NCBI GenBank assembly: GCA_038256175.1 | Contig: JBBSKP010000002.1 | Coordinates: 21,068 to 85,067 of the forward strand | DNA length: 64,000 nucleotides | Direction of reading: 5' to 3' | Source of the DNA: Antrihabitans sp038256175 | GTDB lineage: Bacteria > Actinomycetota > Actinomycetes > Mycobacteriales > Mycobacteriaceae | Shown here: one piece after another, positions 25,285 through 33,588 of the stretch | Position numbering within the stretch: position 1 is the first letter of the stretch | Layout of the letters: each line of letters starts with the position of its first letter | Program-made: the position numbers and the translations under genes | The notes under the pieces: model-generated | The model's database searches: none | What the model was told of the DNA's origin: nothing | The model's input: only the letters and a program-made list of their open reading frames with translations

Positions 25285-27888
25285 TCAATCACCGAGCAGA
25301 GTGGCGCCCAGTTGTTCGCGGCTGCGGGTACCAGTTTTGGCTTTGGCGCGATAGAGGTGACCTTCGATGGTTCTGACCGATACCGAGAGCCGTTCGGCGA
25401 TCTCGTTGTTCGACAGACCTGCGGCGATGAGTGCGGCGATCTCCCGTTCGCGGGCGGTGAGTGGCAATGGTTGCGACGCTTCCCGGATGGCGGGAGTGGT
25501 TGCGCAGCCGCATTCTTTGGCGAGCCTCTCCGACCGGGCGGTTGACGTGATGGCCGAACCGCGCAGGTCGTGGTGCCGGTAGGCGATGGCGGCGTGGGCT
25601 GCGGCGTCGGCGGCCGCCAGCCGGTCACCCATCGCTTCGAATTGCATTGAGGCAGTATGTAAACCGGCCCCGTCATGGACGGCGAGTGACGCGGCGAATT
25701 GCGCCGTCACCGGTGCCCGCGGACCCTCGACGGTGGTCGCCAGTTCCGCCAATCGGGGCGCTGTGGTTCGGTCCCCGAACTGGGTTGCGGTCTGCAGGCA
25801 GACCACTTCCCATGCGAATTGGTCGTGCGTGGCCGCGTATTCGGCGGCTCGGCGCGCGGTAGCGACCGCTTCGGTGAGCGCGCCTTGCGCGGCCGACACC
25901 CATGCCCTGGCCAGAGCATGCTCCGGTTCCAGATAGCCGAATCCGGGGTGGCGTCGTGCGTCGAGCTCGCGCAGCGCTGTCGCTGCGGCCGCGTTATCCC
26001 CGGACATCGCCAACGTTTGGGTGTATCCGAGCAGATAGCGGTAGCCCGCGGTCGGATCCCCCGCTGCGGTGAACCCGGTGACCGCCTGGTGCAGCAGATG
26101 CCGGGCAGTGCCGATCTTGCCGGCGCCGAGCGCGGCTCGCCCCGCGATCGCGGCACCGAACAGGTGCGGTAGGCCCGGATGATCACTGGCGTGTCGATTG
26201 ATCAGCGCAGCAACGGTTTCCGCCTCGGCAATGCGACCGGCCAGCAACAACGCTCCCACGAACGTGTCGGTCAGCACGAAACGCTGAAATGATGCCTCCG
26301 AGGACCGATCGGCCAGGGCGAGCCCCTTCCGTGCGATCGGTCCGACCTCATCAGCGCGGCCGACGTCTCCGAGTGCTATGACAAGCCCCCACGTCGTCAA
26401 CATGGCGATGAGGTCGGGCATACCCGCAACATTCAACGACGCCGCGTTCTCGATGGCCTCCAGCGGCCGCCCAAGCGACGCAAGGTAAATCGTTCGAAAC
26501 CCCGACAGCGATTCCCGCACCTCCGGTGTCGAACCTGCCGTCGCCGTGTCGAGAATGGACTCCGCGTCGGCCGGGCGCCCGAGCGTCCAGAGCATGTTGG
26601 CGGCCCTCACAATCACGATGCGGGCCAGCAACGGAGGCGGAAGGTCAGCAGTCGGGATGCGGGCCAGCGCATCCTCGGCTTTGTCGCCGTCGCAGCGTAA
26701 CGACAACGCCTGCGCGTGAACGAGCTGGGCAGGTGGGCCGCCGCCCGCGGCAACGGCGGCTTGGGCGAGCCTCTCGGCAAGGGCAAGATCGGAGAGCCCC
26801 ATCGCGCCGTGCGCGGCTCGGATATAGAACTCGGGTTCCGGGGCGAGATCGGAATCCAGGCTGAGCACCGCACGCCGAACCGTGTCCTGCATGTCGCCGT
26901 CTCCCGCGGTGGCCAGTCCAGCAGCGACGAGGCCGCGGAGTCGGCGTAGCCGTATCGGTCCGGCGCGGGCGCGGCGGACTTCCCCGTATAGCGGGTGCGC
27001 CAAGCGTGCCGCCATTTGCGTGTCGGCACGGTCGACGGCGACCAACCCTCGTGATTCGGCTTCCTCGATCGCCTCCCGATCGGCGAGCTGTGCAAGCACC
27101 GCGGTGTCGAGTGGTTCCCCGACGGAGAGGACGTCGAGCACATCGGACACCGCACTGCCAAGCGCGCCGATCTGGGCATCGATCAGCTCACTCAAACCTG
27201 GTGACACGACCGGGTCGCCCGTCCACCTCCACATCCCCTCGGTCGAACACAGACGGCCCGCCGCTCGTTCCTCCTCCACGACATGGCGCAGATACAACGC
27301 GTTGCCGCGGGTCAGCCGCCAGATCCGACGCGCATCGACCCGATCGAGCGGCCCACCGAGAACCGTGTGCAGGAGGCCGTCGGCCTCGCTCCGTGAAAGC
27401 GGCTGCAACTCCAGTCGGTCGAGGAGCCCGTCCTTCCACAACGCGGTCACCGCGTCCGGTACGTGTACACCGCTGCGGATCGTGACGACAATCGTTGCCA
27501 GGCGCCGCAACGCCAATTGATGCAACACGAACGCCGACAGGTCATCGAGTTGCTGTGCATCATCAACGCCGACAACGATTTTCGTATCGGGCGGACCGTC
27601 GGTCATGGCGCCGATCACCGTGCGGACAAGGTGCAGCGGATCGGCACCGATCCCGCCGGTCCACTCGGCAAATGCGCCCAGTGGAACCGTGCGGGCCGAC
27701 GCCGTCCCGACGGCCCACCGCACCACGCCTCCAGTGGATGCGGCCGCGTCCAGCGCTTCGCGGGCGAGCCGGCTCTTGCCGACACCCGCGCCCCCGGCGA
27801 TGACGATGCCGACATGGGGGCTGGTCATCGCGGCCTCGATGAGGCGCAGTTCCTCTGCGCGCCCCGTCAACGGCCAAGCCCCCCGCAT
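25285..27888 (-). CDS. LAL-type LuxR-family transcriptional regulator with AAA ATPase
   Basis: 867 residues. The N-terminal P-loop (IAGGAGVGKSRLAREAL, about residues 30-46) and an Asp-rich Walker B (VVGVDDAQQLDDL) define the ATPase. The middle 500 residues are helical repeats of the TPR kind. The C-terminus is a LuxR helix-turn-helix (LTAREREIAALIAAGLSNNE, then RTIEGHLYRAKAKTGTR). Such large regulators activate sugar, sterol or polyketide gene sets on binding an inducer and ATP. It probably controls the neighbouring hydrolase, P450 and oxidoreductase genes through the 18-bp palindrome found before each unit. Confidence 0.9.
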   Translation of the reverse strand: MRGAWPLTGRAEELRLIEAAMTSPHVGIVIAGGAGVGKSRLAREALDAAASTGGVVRWAVGTASARTVPLGAFAEWTGGIGADPLHLVRTVIGAMTDGPPDTKIVVGVDDAQQLDDLSAFVLHQLALRRLATIVVTIRSGVHVPDAVTALWKDGLLDRLELQPLSRSEADGLLHTVLGGPLDRVDARRIWRLTRGNALYLRHVVEEERAAGRLCSTEGMWRWTGDPVVSPGLSELIDAQIGALGSAVSDVLDVLSVGEPLDTAVLAQLADREAIEEAESRGLVAVDRADTQMAARLAHPLYGEVRRARAGPIRLRRLRGLVAAGLATAGDGDMQDTVRRAVLSLDSDLAPEPEFYIRAAHGAMGLSDLALAERLAQAAVAAGGGPPAQLVHAQALSLRCDGDKAEDALARIPTADLPPPLLARIVIVRAANMLWTLGRPADAESILDTATAGSTPEVRESLSGFRTIYLASLGRPLEAIENAASLNVAGMPDLIAMLTTWGLVIALGDVGRADEVGPIARKGLALADRSSEASFQRFVLTDTFVGALLLAGRIAEAETVAALINRHASDHPGLPHLFGAAIAGRAALGAGKIGTARHLLHQAVTGFTAAGDPTAGYRYLLGYTQTLAMSGDNAAAATALRELDARRHPGFGYLEPEHALARAWVSAAQGALTEAVATARRAAEYAATHDQFAWEVVCLQTATQFGDRTTAPRLAELATTVEGPRAPVTAQFAASLAVHDGAGLHTASMQFEAMGDRLAAADAAAHAAIAYRHHDLRGSAITSTARSERLAKECGCATTPAIREASQPLPLTAREREIAALIAAGLSNNEIAERLSVSVRTIEGHLYRAKAKTGTRSREQLGATLLGD

Positions 27889-27921
27889 GGGCTGATGCTA
27901 CGAGTCCGGTGTGCAGGTCGT

Positions 27922-28119
27922 CTACGGTTCGCGTTTCAGGGCCGCGGCCAGTTTCGCCGCCGCGACCTGGAGCAACGTTGCAAGGCCCTCGGGCTCGACA
28001 TCGAGATAGTCGCAAATCACTGCGTCTGCGACACCCGCATCGCGCAGTCGAAGAGCGAGAGAATACGACGCGGGTAGAAGCTGCAGCGCCGCCTCCCGGG
28101 GATCGCGCGACTCATCCAT
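27922..28119 (-). CDS. Small helical protein upstream of the LAL gene
   Basis: 65 residues from ATG 28119 (DESRDPREAALQLLPASYSL, then a VADAVICDYLDVEPEGLATL helix-turn-helix-like segment). I recognise this as a recurring small actinobacterial protein, with a region that resembles a sigma-factor region-4 or LuxR-type helix-turn-helix, but no role is known. A longer form from 28182 would swallow the palindrome at 28154-28171, so the shorter start is preferred. It ends 33 bp before the LAL start on the same strand, and the two are probably one transcript. Confidence 0.65.
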   Translation of the reverse strand: MDESRDPREAALQLLPASYSLALRLRDAGVADAVICDYLDVEPEGLATLLQVAAAKLAAALKREP

Positions 28120-28153
28120 GACCTGAGCCTGCATGTGCTCGCGCCCCGCAGAG

Positions 28154-28171
28154 CGAGTAGTCGACCACTCG
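28154..28171. promoter_or_regulatory. Shared palindromic operator, copy 2 (upstream of the small gene and LAL gene)
   Basis: CGAGTAGTCGACCACTCG, 17 of 18 bases as in the perfect copy at 30313. It lies 35 bp before the small gene that leads into the LAL regulator, suggesting autoregulation. Confidence 0.65.
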
Positions 28172-28375
28172 TCTTGACTCATTGTCGCGTCGGCCGAGAA
28201 CGCCTGCGGACGCCGATGCGCTGTGTTGCGCCGACGGTATCCCCCGTGGTCGTCGCGCCCTGCATCGACAGCTTTGACTGTGACAGCTTGGCATCGAGAC
28301 GTAGTTGTCATCGATCTCGGTGCGGCCAACGGTGTTGGCGCCGAGCGTCGCCCGATGGATGCGGCCTGGTCGCAC

Positions 28376-28777
28376 TCATTCACGGAATTCGACCCGGATC
28401 GTGGTGTTGTCGGTGCCCATGTGTCGCACGAACGCTGCGTTCATTGTCGGCATCTGCTGCAGTCGGGTAGCGGTGTCATCACCCGGCACGAGGTGCGCGG
28501 TTCCGCGACGCCATTGTCGGTGATACCGAACACGCACAGTGGGATCGGCGAGGATGTTGCGGACGTAGTCGGACTGGACGCCGTGATTGGAGACCATCCA
28601 GAAGTCGTTGCCGATGATCGCACCACCGACCGGGGTGCGCCGCGTACGCCCGCTTCGTCGTCCGGTGGTTTCGAGCAGATTTTGGCTCGGGATCCGCGCG
28701 GCGACCGGGTTGACCACATATTTGTGCAGCCAATCGTCCACTCGTTTCTTCCGCGACGACGACGGTGCAGCCACCAT
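28376..28777 (-). CDS. Deazaflavin-dependent nitroreductase-family (Ddn-like) oxidoreductase
   Basis: 133 residues from ATG 28777, with AAGGAGGGGAC just upstream, which decides the start. The family signature is seen in LLETTGRRSGRTRRTPV, WMVSNHG and NILADPTVRVRYHRQWRRGTA. Members use coenzyme F420 or another flavin-type cofactor in a split-barrel fold. It lies 100 bp downstream of the P450 on the same strand and may accept or donate electrons in the same pathway. Confidence 0.8.
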   Translation of the reverse strand: MVAAPSSSRKKRVDDWLHKYVVNPVAARIPSQNLLETTGRRSGRTRRTPVGGAIIGNDFWMVSNHGVQSDYVRNILADPTVRVRYHRQWRRGTAHLVPGDDTATRLQQMPTMNAAFVRHMGTDNTTIRVEFRE

Positions 28778-28877
28778 GTCCCCTCCTTGGTCAGCAAGTG
28801 CACTCAGAAACGGTGACCGAGCGCCCGCGCCACTTCGAGAAACTGTAGGCATCGAGCACCGCAAGCATGTTCTCGGT

Positions 28878-30257
28878 CTACACCGGTGTGGGAGTCCGAC
28901 GCCGAATGTGGCACGGCACTTCCCCGACCGGGTGCAGCACCAGGTCGGTCGTGAGCGCCACGTCCCCGGGTGGGGTGCGGAATTCGAAGTCGCGGACCAA
29001 GGTGGCGAGGATGAGCGTCGCTTCGAGCATCGCGAAGCGTTGCCCGATGCAGCCGCGCGGTCCGTGCCCGAACGGGAACCAGGCGAACTTATGTCGCTCC
29101 TTGTCCTGATCCGGGGCGAACCGGTCCGGATCGAACCGCTCCGGATCGGGCCACAGGTCGGCGCGGCGGTGGATCACCCACGGCGCGACGGTGACATCGG
29201 CGCCCGCGGGGATGCGATACCCGCACACGTCGCTGTCCTGCACCGCCCGCCGGGAGATGTACGGCGCCGAGGGGTAGAGCCGGGTCGCTTCCTTGAGCAC
29301 CATCGTGGTGTAGGTCAGCGCGTGAATCTCCGCTGCGGTCGGTGACGGTCCCTGAAGGAGTTGTTCGGCTTCCTCACGGACCCGGGTTTGGGCGTGGGGG
29401 TCACTGCCGAGCAGGTGCAGCGCGAACGTCAGGGCGGTGGCGGTGGTGTCGTGGCCGGCGAACAGAAAGATCTGCACCTGGTCGCGAATTTCGGTGTCGG
29501 ACAACGCGTCGTCGCCGTCGCGGGCGGCGACCAGCCGACCGATCAGGTCGGTCCCGGGCGTGGTGGCGGCGCGGCGGTGCGCGATGATCTCGTCGCACAT
29601 GGTGTGGATGCGATCCTGCGCGCGGTGGATGCGTCGGTTCGCCGGGGTCGGCCAGGTCAACGGCGTCGGGATCGGGACCACGCCGCGGCGCATGACAGCG
29701 CGGCCCAGGACGGGAAAATCGGAGCGCAGGATCGGCAGCATCCGGGTGGTGTCCTCGCCGAAGAGCACCCGCGCAACGATGTCGAGAGTCAGGTGGGTCA
29801 TTTCCGCGCTCACATCGAGGACACCGTCCGGGCGGGTACGCCAGTGCGCGGCGACGCGGTCGGTTTCTCCTGCCATGATCGCGGCGTAGCCGTCGACGCT
29901 CCGGGCGGTGAACAACGGTTGGATGAAGCGTCGTTGCCGCGTCCAGGTCTCGTCTTGGCTGGTGACCAGCCCGTTGCCGTACATCTCGCGCATCGGTTCA
30001 TAGAACCCGCTGTCCTTGCGGTAGTTCTGGTTGCTCGGTGCGTTGAGCACCTGCGCCGCACCGTCGGGGTGGTTGACCATGAAATATGCGCGGCGTAGCC
30101 CGGGCAACCCGAACGCGTAGCGCACCACATCGCCGCAGTCGTGGTAGCCGCGTAGCGCGATGCCGAGCGGGTCGCGAAGAAACTCCCGGGTGGATCCGAG
30201 CAACCACGACCCGGACGCGGTCGCTGGTTCCCGTGATTGCGTGCTCGTTCGCGTCAT
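28878..30257 (-). CDS. Cytochrome P450
   Basis: 459 residues with the I-helix oxygen-binding motif (LFAGHDTTATAL), the ExxR salt bridge (LKEATRLYP) and the haem loop (FPFGHGPRGCIGQRFAM) with the axial Cys. The sequence is closer to the longer, CYP102/CYP4-like bacterial P450s than to the usual 400-residue class. The substrate is unknown; the block with hydrolases suggests oxidation of a hydrophobic compound. No ferredoxin gene is adjacent. A perfect 18-bp palindrome lies 56 bp upstream of its start. Confidence 0.92.
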   Translation of the reverse strand: MTRTSTQSREPATASGSWLLGSTREFLRDPLGIALRGYHDCGDVVRYAFGLPGLRRAYFMVNHPDGAAQVLNAPSNQNYRKDSGFYEPMREMYGNGLVTSQDETWTRQRRFIQPLFTARSVDGYAAIMAGETDRVAAHWRTRPDGVLDVSAEMTHLTLDIVARVLFGEDTTRMLPILRSDFPVLGRAVMRRGVVPIPTPLTWPTPANRRIHRAQDRIHTMCDEIIAHRRAATTPGTDLIGRLVAARDGDDALSDTEIRDQVQIFLFAGHDTTATALTFALHLLGSDPHAQTRVREEAEQLLQGPSPTAAEIHALTYTTMVLKEATRLYPSAPYISRRAVQDSDVCGYRIPAGADVTVAPWVIHRRADLWPDPERFDPDRFAPDQDKERHKFAWFPFGHGPRGCIGQRFAMLEATLILATLVRDFEFRTPPGDVALTTDLVLHPVGEVPCHIRRRTPTPV

Positions 30258-30312
30258 CGCAGGCTCCTGTTGTCGTCTGTTCCATTCTGAGCCGCCGGCG
30301 CCAAGAGGGGAG

Positions 30313-30330
30313 CGAGTAGTCGACTACTCG
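30313..30330. promoter_or_regulatory. Shared palindromic operator, copy 3 (upstream of the P450)
   Basis: CGAGTAGTCGACTACTCG, a perfect 18-bp palindrome only 6 bp inside the right terminal repeat. It belongs to the set at 25195 and 28154. Confidence 0.7.
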
Positions 30331-30336
30331 AATCTC

Positions 30337-30407
30337 CCCGCAGCAACACGCCAGGTCAACCAAGATCAACAGTCCCAATCGTTGGTTTTACGCTGTTTAC
30401 TACGGGG
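30337..30407 (-). repeat. Right terminal inverted repeat of the Tn3-family transposon
   Basis: Inverse of 5956-6026 with two mismatches. Its outermost bases supply the last codons and the TAG stop of the ISKra4-like transposase reading in from the right, showing that the transposon inserted into, or recombined at, the 3' end of that gene. Confidence 0.85.
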
Positions 30408-31828
30408 ACGCCTGTGAGGTGTGGGTGAATCCGGGGTACCACCGTCGGTAGTCGTCAGTGAGGGTGTCGTTGAGGACTCGGGTGCGGATCTGAAGCAGCA
30501 GGTGAGCGCCGCGGGGTGACCAGCGCATCTGCTGCTTCTTGACCATGCGTTTGCTGATCACCTGGTTGACGGTGGACTCGACGAACGCGGTGGAGATGGG
30601 TTCGCCCGCGCGGTGGCGTTCGCCGTAGTTGGGGATGCGGCCAGCGTTGGCACGTAGGTAGCTGTCGAACTCGCCCACCGCCCTGAGCAGTCTGCTCGGT
30701 TCGCCGTCGGGCTGCAAGGTCTCCAGATCGGCGGTGATGTCCTCGACGGTCTGCAAGGCGCGGAAGACGTTGCCATGCCAGAGAAACCACCTCAGCCGCT
30801 GCAGGCCCGCGCTGATCTCGGTAACCAGTGTGGTGACCGTCTCGGCGGACAGCTCCACGTCCGGGTCCGGCCGGGGTTGTAGGGACTTGGCCATATTGGT
30901 CATCACGGTGATCCGCATCGTGATGTGAAACCAGTCCAGCAGGTGCTCGGCCTGCGGGTTGAGGTAACACGGCAGGTCGCGTATGTCCTCGCCGCCGTCG
31001 GTGAGGAAGGTGATCTGCTGGTTGGCCGCCATACCCTGGGATTTCAGCACCTCGAACAGTCGCCGTTTGGGTTTGGTGTCGTAGGTCTGCACGTAGCCGA
31101 AACAGCTCACCCGCCCCTCGGCTGGGACGGCTTTACCGGCGATCATCTCGAACCAACCCTCGCGGCGGGAACGCTGGGCGGCGGAGTGGACGTAACCGCC
31201 GTCCAGCCCCACGACCAGCGGCAGGTCCGGGCGCGGCAGCTCCTCGCGGTCACGCGAGCAGGTGTCGATGAAGCTGCACCGCTCGTCGCCGAGCTCGTCC
31301 TCCAGACGCTGCGCGGTGGCCTGCACCTGACGTCGCACCGTGCTGGCGTGCAGTGTCCGACCCAGCGGCAAGATTTCACCGAGCAGGTCGGCGGACAGCC
31401 CGTAGGAGACCAGCCCGGCGAAGCGGGCCTGCAGGTAGGACAGCTCCGGGGTGCTCCGCTGCGGCAGTTGCGAGGCCAGTGGGCTGAATGTGCTGGTCGT
31501 CTGGGGTTGGCAGGCGCAAGTGCCACCAGCGTGGGCTGGCCAGCCGCAGCGCGCCGAACAGGCTGCGCACCACGATCGTTCGGGTGTCCTTGTGCCGGCG
31601 TGCCCGTCCGCAGTGCGGGCAGAGCGCCTGGGACGCGACCGCATCGCGGACCTGGTGTTCGACCAGTGTGTCCTGCACCGCGACCAGCAGGTCCTTGGCC
31701 TCGGATAGTTGCAGGCCCAGCGTGTCCGGGGACAGGGAGTCGCGGTGCAAGGCGAACACCTCCCGGACCACGAGCGAGGTATCGGTGTCGTCGTCGGGGT
31801 GCACGATCACCTGCACGCTGATCTTCAT
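30400..31828 (-). pseudogene. ISKra4-family transposase, two frames
   Basis: The N-terminal part starts at ATG 31828 and carries a CPHCG zinc finger. Around 31480-31500 the homology moves to a second frame that holds the catalytic core (VVGLDGGYVHS, TDGGEDIRD, LLDWFHITMR, then EPISTAFVESTVN). Some ISKra4 members use programmed frameshifting between two frames, but I see no obvious slippery run, so a mutation is as likely. The C-terminus is replaced by codons inside the Tn3-family right end. The ATG overlaps the stop of the pRiA4b-type gene (ATGA). Confidence 0.75.
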
Positions 31829-32487
31829 GCCTTGCTCTCCCCGGTTGCGGGGATGCGGGCGGCCAGGGCACGGTTGAGTGCTCGACGGTCGAAACGCTCC
31901 AGGCCCAACAACGGTAGAAGGCTGGCCAGCTCGTCTCGATGCTCGCCGATGGCGGTCGCATCGTCGTCGTCACCGTCGAGGAGCTGGCCCACGATTTGCG
32001 CTGCACGCACGATCGCGTCGAATACCAGGTGCGGCTGGCTCCGTTCCAGAAACGCCCACGGTCCGTCCCGGCCCTCGGGTGGACCGGCGCGACGACCGCC
32101 GATGCAGCGTGGATGGGTCGCGCCACGCTCGGCGGGCAGGATCTGCTCCAACCGCAGGTCATGACACCATCCGGCGGTGAAGTCGTACTCGTAGGTGAAC
32201 CGTTCGGTACGCCGCAGACCAAGGGTGTCCAGCCGAACTTCTCGAGGATCGTCACGGAACCCTGGGCCGCCGGGGTAGGCGATGCCGTACTCGATGCCGT
32301 GGATGAGGAACCGGTGCAGGTGCTCACCGCCCCAGCCGAACGCGGTCGCCACGATGGTGTGAAGCTCGGCGATCGTGGTCGTGGCGGGCACGAGTAGCCG
32401 CCGCCAGATCAGCGGGCTGATGCCGTGCAGCACGACGCGCAACTGGTAGACGGTGGGGATCACGGGTAAGACCGGCGTGGAGGACAT
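31825..32487 (-). CDS. Plasmid pRiA4b ORF-3-family protein
   Basis: 220 residues with the family pattern YQLRVVLHGISPLIWRRLLV, then TIVATAFGWGGEHLHRF. The function is unknown; members are frequent on plasmids and in transposons. ATG 32487 follows GGAGGA seven bases upstream, favouring it over the 16-residue longer form. It overlaps the ISKra4-like transposase start by 4 bp and is divergent from the tyrosine recombinase, so the three may be parts of one element. Confidence 0.85.
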   Translation of the reverse strand: MSSTPVLPVIPTVYQLRVVLHGISPLIWRRLLVPATTTIAELHTIVATAFGWGGEHLHRFLIHGIEYGIAYPGGPGFRDDPREVRLDTLGLRRTERFTYEYDFTAGWCHDLRLEQILPAERGATHPRCIGGRRAGPPEGRDGPWAFLERSQPHLVFDAIVRAAQIVGQLLDGDDDDATAIGEHRDELASLLPLLGLERFDRRALNRALAARIPATGESKA

Positions 32488-32611
32488 CACGTCATCCTCC
32501 ATCAGCATCGGATAAAGGACTATTATCTGGTGCATCGGCAGGTTCGACCAGCGGGTTCACGACGGTCCCGTTGCCCGACTCGGGCGTTATCCGGTACAGA
32601 GGAGGCGGCTG

Positions 32612-33526
32612 ATGGTCCCCGGCTCGATCAGGCCCCCGGTTGGGCCGACGTTGCGCGAGGCGGTGGACGCCTTCTTGTCGTCCGCGCGCTGCGCCAACCA
32701 CAACACCCGCCGGGCGTACACCGCCGTGCTCGACCACGCCCTGAACAACCTCGACACCGAGGGGCTGCTCGCCGAGCTGGCCGGCGAGGATCTCACGGTC
32801 ATGTTCGACACCGCATGGGGCGCCGCCGCACCCGCCACCTGGAACCGCAACCGGGCTGCGGTGTCCTCGTGGCTGGCCTGGTGCTCCAAGAACCGCTGGG
32901 CGGCCCCGGCCCTGCCACCCATGCTGGAACGGCGCCCCGAACACACCGACCAGACCAAGGCGCTACCCAAGTCGACCATCGAGCGTCAACTCTCACGCCG
33001 CGACGTGCCGCTGCGGGAGAAGACGCTGTGGCGGATGCTCTACGAGACCGCCGCGCGAGCCAACGAGATCCTCGCCCTCGACATCGACGACCTCGACCTC
33101 GCCGGCCGCCGAGCCAAGATCACCTCCAAAGGCGGCGACACGGAATGGGTCTACTGGGCATCGGGCACCGCGCACCTACTGCCCCGACTGCTCCGCGGCC
33201 GTCACCACGGCCCGGTGTTCATCTCGCACCGCCGCCCCGCGCCCTCCCGGCTCCCACCGGCCCGCGACCTGTGCCCCGACACCGGAAAAGCGCGCCTGGG
33301 CTACGACCGGTCCCGCATCCTGCTCGGCGACTACACCGGCTGGGAACTGCACCAACTACGCCACTCCGCCGCCACCCACCTCGGCGAGCAGAACGTGCCC
33401 CTCCAAACCATCATGGCCAAGACCCGCCACCGCAACCCCCGCACCGCCATGCGCTACATCAACCCCGGCACCGAAGCCGTCGCCCACGTCACCGAACTAC
33501 TCGACCTCGGCCCACACCACAGCTGA
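32612..33526 (+). CDS. Tyrosine recombinase/site-specific integrase
   Basis: 304 residues. An N-terminal SAM-like core-binding domain (NHNTRRAYTAVLDHALNNL) and a catalytic domain with the first Arg in TAARANEILAL, HxLRH (WELHQLRHSAATHLGE), a second His/Arg region (KTRHRNPRTAM) and the nucleophile Tyr (RYINPG). All are intact. ATG 32612 has GGAGG upstream. Divergent from the pRiA4b-type gene. No attachment site is evident nearby. Confidence 0.85.
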   Translation: MVPGSIRPPVGPTLREAVDAFLSSARCANHNTRRAYTAVLDHALNNLDTEGLLAELAGEDLTVMFDTAWGAAAPATWNRNRAAVSSWLAWCSKNRWAAPALPPMLERRPEHTDQTKALPKSTIERQLSRRDVPLREKTLWRMLYETAARANEILALDIDDLDLAGRRAKITSKGGDTEWVYWASGTAHLLPRLLRGRHHGPVFISHRRPAPSRLPPARDLCPDTGKARLGYDRSRILLGDYTGWELHQLRHSAATHLGEQNVPLQTIMAKTRHRNPRTAMRYINPGTEAVAHVTELLDLGPHHS

Positions 33527-33580
33527 CCCCCAGCAAGATCACTCCGCCTGCCTCTCACGAAAATGAGGTGACCACCGACT

Positions 33581-33588
33581 GGTGAGGG
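33581..33588 (+). repeat. Left copy of IS256 target-site duplication
   Basis: GGTGAGGG, repeated at 34979-34986 directly outside the other end of the element. Eight bp is normal for IS256. Confidence 0.75.

Larger units (their letters stand above)
5956..30407. mobile_element. Tn3-family transposon, about 24.5 kb
   Basis: Bounded by 71-bp inverted repeats at 5956-6026 and 30337-30407 that differ at only two positions. It contains tnpA (6088-9117) just inside the left end and a serine resolvase (21255-22283) with an adjoining res site. Passengers are the ERCC4-Lsr2 gene, a sulfur-detoxification operon, a copper-type module and a hydrolase/P450 block. No identical 5-bp target duplication is visible (left flank GGCCT, right flank ACGCC), so one end may have rearranged after insertion, or the exact ends may differ by a few bases. 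The near-identity of the ends suggests that the whole unit moved recently. Confidence 0.8.

Noticed and set aside
22750..30257. Biosynthetic gene cluster (P450 plus LAL regulator plus hydrolases)
   Set aside because: No polyketide, peptide, terpene or other core biosynthetic enzyme is present; a catabolic or detoxification block fits better.
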